This document shows positions 51,137-55,853 of a stretch of 55,853 nucleotides of DNA, one piece after another. The position numbers and the translations under genes are program-made. The notes under the pieces are model-generated. The model ran no database searches. It saw only the letters and a list, made by a program, of their open reading frames with translations, and had not been told where the DNA came from. Source of the DNA: an uncultured beta proteobacterium (GTDB taxonomy: Bacteria; Pseudomonadota; Gammaproteobacteria; Burkholderiales; Burkholderiaceae_C); NCBI GenBank assembly GCA_903873485.1, contig CAIQOO010000057.1, forward strand, positions 1-55,853, written 5' to 3'. Position 1 is the first letter of the stretch. Every line of letters starts with the position of its first letter.

Positions 51137-54100
51137 ATGGCCGCGTCTTTGTATACCCAAGCAGTCACCACAATTCATGCTGCTCTTTACGGCAACCAAC
51201 CCGCCAATCCGGTGTTCGTCACAGAAACCAACGCCGCATCAATGGGCGTTCGGGCTTATGTCAACAGCAAGGTCGCGTCAGTTGCCAATGGTGGCAGCAG
51301 CGATGCACTTCTGGCAACCACGGTTTTGGACAACATGGGCATCAACAACGCTGCCTTGAACGACGCGCTGGTTTCCTATTTCGCCGCTGCCCCGGCAGAC
51401 CGTGGTTATGTCATTTTGCAACTGAGCCAAATTTTGACGGCCATTGCTGATCCAGCCCATCCCCAGCATGCAACCTATGGCGCTGCCGCCGATGCATGGA
51501 ACAGCAGCCAGGCTGCCGCCTATATCTATTCCAGCAATCCGCTGAATGTGGTGCCTGCTCCTTCATCAGAATTGCCAGACGTGCCAGTAACGTCAGGAAC
51601 AGTGTTCACCGCCAGCAGCGACGACATTCCCGGCAGCAGCTTGGATGATTTGTTTAATGCCCCCCTGAGCCAAAACGACTTCGCCGGCGGCGTATCCAAC
51701 ACCCTGTCGTCTGCCGACAAGCTCCATGGCGGCGCTGGCACAGACACTCTGAAGGCCGAACTTGTGCCTGAATTTTACGGTGCCACCGGCAACAACCAAA
51801 TTGACGTGCAGCCCAGAACCACCAGCGTTGAACATGTCGAATTCGAAGCCCGTGAATTTGGCTCCAACGATACACTTACTAAAGTCATCAGCGTTGATGC
51901 CAAGTGGATGAAGGACATCGAAAAGATCGGCTCTTTCTACTCAGACGCTGACCTCATCATCGAAAACCTGACCACCCTGACTGGTGCTGACGCGGCCCGC
52001 GACACCGAAGCCATCACCATCACGATGGACCACACCGACAACTTCAACAGCGACCATGATGCCTCTGACCTGACGGTGTACTTCGACGAAGACTACCTGT
52101 TGGCTGGCAGAAATGAGAACAGCCAACTCGAAATTCGTTTGGTCAATTCCTTTGAACTGGCGACAAACGACACCCCTCTGGTCGCCTTTGTTTCAGTTAA
52201 CTTCAAGGTTGAAGGCACGCTTGTAGAGGTTCCAATCACTGCAGCCATTCGAGCTCTGAAAGGCGCTGCTGCATACGACGCACTGGTCGATGCAATTAAA
52301 GCACAGCTCGTCACGCAGGGCCTCACCGGCTTGACAGTGGCTGCGCAGCCTCTTCGCGATGCAATTTTCACTGATGACGTGGGATCCTTCCCTCAAGGAG
52401 CAGTGGCTGGTAATTACACACCTATTAAAATCAGCACTTCGGATGCAACTAAAACCTTGGCAAAGGGAACAGCCACACTAGACAACACCACCCTGGATTT
52501 CAACGGACTGAACACGCAAGTCGATCAATTTACCTCTGGCGTTCTGCCCGTCACCGTCAACATCGAACTGCACAAAGTGGGCCGTGAAGGCGAAGGCGGC
52601 GACCTCATCATCGGCGGCAAAGAGCTCGACAGCCACACGCCCGCCGGAGCCGGAACAACCAGCCAAAACGAAGGCAAAGGCATCACCGTCTTCAAGGTCA
52701 GCGTGTTGGGCGACAGCTCCAAGCCCAGCAATCTGGGCACGCTCGACTCCACCAATGGCGACCTCGAAACCATCACCATCAAAACCGACGCAGCCTTCGC
52801 CAGCGGCCCCACATTCGCCAGCCTGACGGTTCGTGACGGCTTTGGCAACGCAGGTGTTGTGATCCCTGGCCAAGTCAATCAAGACAACGATCTGAAGTTA
52901 GTCGACGCCACCGCATTCAAGGGCGACCTGACCTTGGGTGAAGACACGCGCGTCCTGAACCTCGACACCCTGACCGCCACCGGTGGCGGCAAGGTCATGT
53001 TCTATGCCTTGCTGAACGGCGCAGAAGAATACCAACCCTACAGCTACACCACCGGTGCGGCTGATGACACAGTTGACGTGCTGGTTAGGGGCGACGCACT
53101 TGACTTTGCCACGTCGCCCAAAGGCGAGCTGCCCGGTGCGTCCCTCAAAGTGGTGACCGGTGCTGGCAAAGATGCCGTCACCATCACTACCGCAATGACC
53201 GATCCCCAAGGCAACCAGCTCCTGAACGAGGTGGTGTTGCGCAACATCGCAGTCGATACCGGCGATGGCGACGACACCGTCACGTTTGGTGTTGGCACTG
53301 AAGGTAATGTCATCATCAACACTGGCGCTGGCAACGACGTGGTCGACACATCAGCCGGCGCTGGCCGAGCAATTTGGGCCTTCAACTACGATGACACCCG
53401 CACTGACGTAACCAGCCTGGCCACCACACCAACCGACAACCTGCCAGGCGTGCAAACCTCGTGGGCTTTCCTGAACAACGCCACTGTGCGTGTGACCTTG
53501 TCTGGTGCCGGTGTGGCAGCAGTTGCCGCTGGCGGCGGCGTCATGGCCCTGGGTGATGCAAACCAATTCGTGAATGGCTACGAAAGTGCGACCAACGACG
53601 GTATCATCTCCACCTTGGTCAGCGGCAACAAGTACTTTGGCGACCAGCGCGACATTAACCTCGCGATCATCAAGGCCATCACCACCAGCGCTACGCTGAG
53701 CAAGCTGCTTGATGTCAAAGTCAGCACCAACAACACCTTGGTGATCACCTCCAAGACCGGCGGTGCCTTTAACACTGGCGACCTGGAAATCACGCTGGTT
53801 CAAGCGAAAGCCACCAACCAGACGTATGCCGATGATGTAGTGCGCGTAGCCAAGGACGTGTTCCATAACTCTCTGCTGACCACAGCAGACCTGTGGGGCA
53901 ACTCTACACCGGCTGCGGGCGCCAACTATGTCGGTGCCGCCAAAGGAGCGGGCGCCATTGACACCATCAACGGTCAAGCAGGCCTGACAGCCTACTACAC
54001 CGGCCTGGGTGTCAACAACGCCACTCTGCACACCGGCGCAGCCGCAAGCATATTTGAAACTGACACCACCATCAACGGTGGTGACGGCAACGACGTGCTG

Positions 54101-55552
54101 GTGTTGTCCACCGACGCAGTTGGCGGCGGAGTTCCTGCATACAGCAGCCCCACCGCTGTCGGCCTTACTGCCGACTTGGATATCCACAACCGACTGCTCA
54201 ATGGTGCCAGCAATGAAACCATCAAGATGTCAGGCAGCTTTGGCAATGATGTCGTGATGAACTTCACATCTAGCCCGCTCGCGGCGGGTGTTGACTTCCT
54301 GGACTACACCACCTACCTGACGAGCAAAATGTCGCCCTCTGGTTCGGCTGCATCGACGGTCGACATTCCCGTCACACTGGGATTCGACGCAACCGATGTG
54401 CTAGCCAATGAGGTGTCAGTGGTTCGCTTTGACAACACAGACGAAGCCGCAGAAACCTTTTCCAACCTGGCGGGCGCTGATATTGCCAAATTATTCAACC
54501 TGGACGCCGCCACGACTCTGATCGGGACCAACAATCTGTTTGGTAATCTGACAGCTGCATCCTTCTCGGTGAAGGGCGACTATGACGATTCGAGCACCGA
54601 TGGCACGGCCGCCGTCGATCTGGTCAATGGTAAAGCCAAGGCAGTGGTGATGGTTGAAAACGCTGACAACCTGGGCCAGTACAAGGTGTTCGAACTGGAT
54701 TGGAATGGTGGTAAGAGCTCTGCAACACACACTGTCGCTGCGACCCTAATTGGCGAGCTCGACTTCGGCACCTCATTGAGCGCCGACATGACCACGGTCA
54801 GCCTGATCGGTTCCACCGCCAACAAGTTGCTGTCTTTGAATGGTGGCGTAGTCGTCACCCCCACCTACGCAGTTGCAGCCACCGCTACCAACTTCAACGA
54901 AGGAACCGACGCAACGTTCACCGTCACCACCACCGACGTGGCCAACGGCACCGTGCTCGCCTACACCTTGGGTGGCGTGAATGCGGCAGACATCACCGGC
55001 GGCGCACTGGCTGGCAACGTGACGATTACCAACAACACTGGCACCATCACCGTGCCGCTGGCTGCTGACCTGACCACCGGGGAAGGTGCTGAAACACTGA
55101 TAGCCACTGTTGCCGGAGTGAGCGCCAGCACCACGGTCAATGACACCAGTGTTGCTGCTGGCACCGGCAGAACTGAAGTTGCCTTGACAAGTGGTACGGT
55201 GGTTACAAACGCCGCAACAGGTGCGTTTGAATACAACATCGTCTTGGGTGCAACAGACATCATCGCCGCAACAGTGGGTCAATTCGGTGAGGACGATGCA
55301 TTTGATGTGGACAATGCTTTCATCAACCCTGCGAACCTGTTCTTCGCAACTACTGGCGCCAATCAGATCAACATGGCTGTGGGCGATTTGACAGACTTCA
55401 CACCGACGATGACTGTCAACATCAAAGTTGATGATGCGGCTCTGGTTACCGACGTGGCTGCCGCTATTGCGGCCGGTGCCGATGACACTGCAGACGCCGT
55501 CGCTGTCATTGGCATTCTGAACGCCGCTTGGGGCACGGATTGGCTGGTTTAA
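51137..55552 (+). CDS. Cysteine-free RTX/S-layer-like secreted protein
   Basis: The 1471-residue product contains no cysteine and is rich in Thr, Ala, Asp, Asn and Gly, like Gram-negative S-layer proteins. There is no N-terminal signal peptide. The first ~110 residues are helical (SLYTQAVTTIHAALYGNQPA). RTX-type calcium loops appear as GGAGTDTL, GDGDDTVTFG, TGAGNDVVDT and GGDGNDVLVL. A Calx-beta-like domain lies near residues 1245-1340 (NFNEGTDATFTVTTTDVANG). The end is VIGILNAAWGTDWLV. Type I secretion is likely, but no exporter is in the window. AAGGA precedes the ATG at 51137; the frame extends back to 50900 without reason. It may form the cell coat, anchored by the adjacent polysaccharide. 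Confidence 0.8.
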   Translation: MAASLYTQAVTTIHAALYGNQPANPVFVTETNAASMGVRAYVNSKVASVANGGSSDALLATTVLDNMGINNAALNDALVSYFAAAPADRGYVILQLSQILTAIADPAHPQHATYGAAADAWNSSQAAAYIYSSNPLNVVPAPSSELPDVPVTSGTVFTASSDDIPGSSLDDLFNAPLSQNDFAGGVSNTLSSADKLHGGAGTDTLKAELVPEFYGATGNNQIDVQPRTTSVEHVEFEAREFGSNDTLTKVISVDAKWMKDIEKIGSFYSDADLIIENLTTLTGADAARDTEAITITMDHTDNFNSDHDASDLTVYFDEDYLLAGRNENSQLEIRLVNSFELATNDTPLVAFVSVNFKVEGTLVEVPITAAIRALKGAAAYDALVDAIKAQLVTQGLTGLTVAAQPLRDAIFTDDVGSFPQGAVAGNYTPIKISTSDATKTLAKGTATLDNTTLDFNGLNTQVDQFTSGVLPVTVNIELHKVGREGEGGDLIIGGKELDSHTPAGAGTTSQNEGKGITVFKVSVLGDSSKPSNLGTLDSTNGDLETITIKTDAAFASGPTFASLTVRDGFGNAGVVIPGQVNQDNDLKLVDATAFKGDLTLGEDTRVLNLDTLTATGGGKVMFYALLNGAEEYQPYSYTTGAADDTVDVLVRGDALDFATSPKGELPGASLKVVTGAGKDAVTITTAMTDPQGNQLLNEVVLRNIAVDTGDGDDTVTFGVGTEGNVIINTGAGNDVVDTSAGAGRAIWAFNYDDTRTDVTSLATTPTDNLPGVQTSWAFLNNATVRVTLSGAGVAAVAAGGGVMALGDANQFVNGYESATNDGIISTLVSGNKYFGDQRDINLAIIKAITTSATLSKLLDVKVSTNNTLVITSKTGGAFNTGDLEITLVQAKATNQTYADDVVRVAKDVFHNSLLTTADLWGNSTPAAGANYVGAAKGAGAIDTINGQAGLTAYYTGLGVNNATLHTGAAASIFETDTTINGGDGNDVLVLSTDAVGGGVPAYSSPTAVGLTADLDIHNRLLNGASNETIKMSGSFGNDVVMNFTSSPLAAGVDFLDYTTYLTSKMSPSGSAASTVDIPVTLGFDATDVLANEVSVVRFDNTDEAAETFSNLAGADIAKLFNLDAATTLIGTNNLFGNLTAASFSVKGDYDDSSTDGTAAVDLVNGKAKAVVMVENADNLGQYKVFELDWNGGKSSATHTVAATLIGELDFGTSLSADMTTVSLIGSTANKLLSLNGGVVVTPTYAVAATATNFNEGTDATFTVTTTDVANGTVLAYTLGGVNAADITGGALAGNVTITNNTGTITVPLAADLTTGEGAETLIATVAGVSASTTVNDTSVAAGTGRTEVALTSGTVVTNAATGAFEYNIVLGATDIIAATVGQFGEDDAFDVDNAFINPANLFFATTGANQINMAVGDLTDFTPTMTVNIKVDDAALVTDVAAAIAAGADDTADAVAVIGILNAAWGTDWLV

Positions 55553-55583
55553 TCGCGGTCCGGTTTTATTTATAGTCTTTCGC

Positions 55584-55604
55584 ACATAGCGGCTTCCGCT
55601 GTGT
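55584..55604 (+). terminator. Hairpin between two surface-protein genes
   Basis: ACATAGCGG (55584-55592) and CCGCTGTGT (55596-55604) form a nine-base stem, with one G-T pair, around a CTT loop, 31 bases past the stop. No T-run follows, so it may stabilise mRNA or terminate only partly, giving less of the downstream gene. Confidence 0.45.
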
Positions 55605-55628
55605 ACTTCATATATCAAAGGATTTTTT

Positions 55629-55853
55629 ATGGCAACCGTAACAGGATCTAGTTTAGTAACTGCAATCCAATCCAGCACTGGCGTGACACTCAACGCCGTG
55701 CTGAATGCAACGCTGACCGCCAAGCTTCAGCAATTGATCGACACTGGCACCTATTCTGCGCTTTCTGCAGCAGTCGCGATCCAGGCGTTTAGCACTGACA
55801 TCAAGGCTGCGGTAGATGGCAATGGGGGAACCGGTGCGTTTGTGACACATGTC
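55629..55853 (+). CDS. Start of another surface-type protein (cut by window end)
   Basis: The ATG at 55629 follows AAAGGA at a spacing like that of the previous gene, and the frame stays open to the window edge (75 codons). The product begins MATVTGSSLVTAIQSSTGVT and is rich in Ala, Thr, Val and Leu, with no charged signal peptide and no cysteine so far. The composition resembles the start of the 1471-residue protein, but I see no clear alignment. It is probably another secreted protein without N-terminal signal. The family is unknown. Confidence 0.65.
   Translation, partial: MATVTGSSLVTAIQSSTGVTLNAVLNATLTAKLQQLIDTGTYSALSAAVAIQAFSTDIKAAVDGNGGTGAFVTHV

Overview
The window reads as chromosomal DNA of a GC-rich betaproteobacterium, most likely Burkholderiales/Comamonadaceae and Rhodoferax- or Polaromonas-like. 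This rests on gene families, the dense overlapping gene layout, and an interspersed ~50-60 bp repeat (core AATAGCTG...CGCTTGCTGGATAAGGGCTAG) that I associate with Comamonadaceae. Five clear copies lie between or at the edges of genes. No tRNA, rRNA, CRISPR array, intact insertion sequence or prophage was seen.

Left part (0.4-8.5 kb). A degenerate transposase tail is followed by a minus-strand quinone cluster, ubiU-ubiV-ubiT-ubiX-ubiD. UbiU and UbiV keep every iron-sulfur cysteine at E. coli spacing, and a near-consensus FNR box lies in front of ubiU. This looks like an oxygen-independent ubiquinone pathway switched on when oxygen falls. Upstream is a large protein combining a RelE-like domain, an SF1 (UvrD-like) helicase and ankyrin-like repeats.

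Middle part (8.6-19.3 kb). This holds a beta-alanine/malonate-semialdehyde catabolic operon (omega-aminotransferase, PaiB-like flavoprotein, CoA-acylating semialdehyde dehydrogenase) with a divergent LysR regulator. Then come an ArgP-like and a TetR regulator, and an operon of aldo-keto reductase, EamA transporter, threonine dehydratase and universal stress protein.

Right part (19.4-55.8 kb) is a cell-surface region. A ~2046-residue protein carries a calpain-type cysteine protease domain with complete triad, eight Calx-beta-like repeats and ten 44-residue RCC1-like repeats. It is followed by a small lipoprotein and a shorter protein that duplicates its C-terminus. A 17-gene minus-strand operon (46.1 to 27.1 kb) begins with a Crp/Fnr-family regulator and encodes a Wzm/Wzt ABC exporter, glycosyltransferases, methyltransferases, an acyltransferase, an acetyltransferase and a PIG-L deacetylase fusion. 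It also contains what looks like a complete lipid-linked, periplasmic sugar-transfer module (polyprenyl-phosphate glycosyltransferase, 4-helix flippase, two polytopic GT-C-like proteins).

Divergent from the regulator are a FecR-domain protein, a CHASE2 nucleotide cyclase and a TPR/beta-barrel outer-membrane protein. They are followed by a cysteine-free 1471-residue RTX/S-layer-like protein and the start of another gene. A CRP-type site sits in front of the 1471-residue gene, and a perfect TTGTGAT palindrome in front of the regulator gene. The working model, which is inference, is a locus in which an envelope-sensing cyclase and a Crp-like factor coordinate surface polysaccharide and a secreted protein coat.
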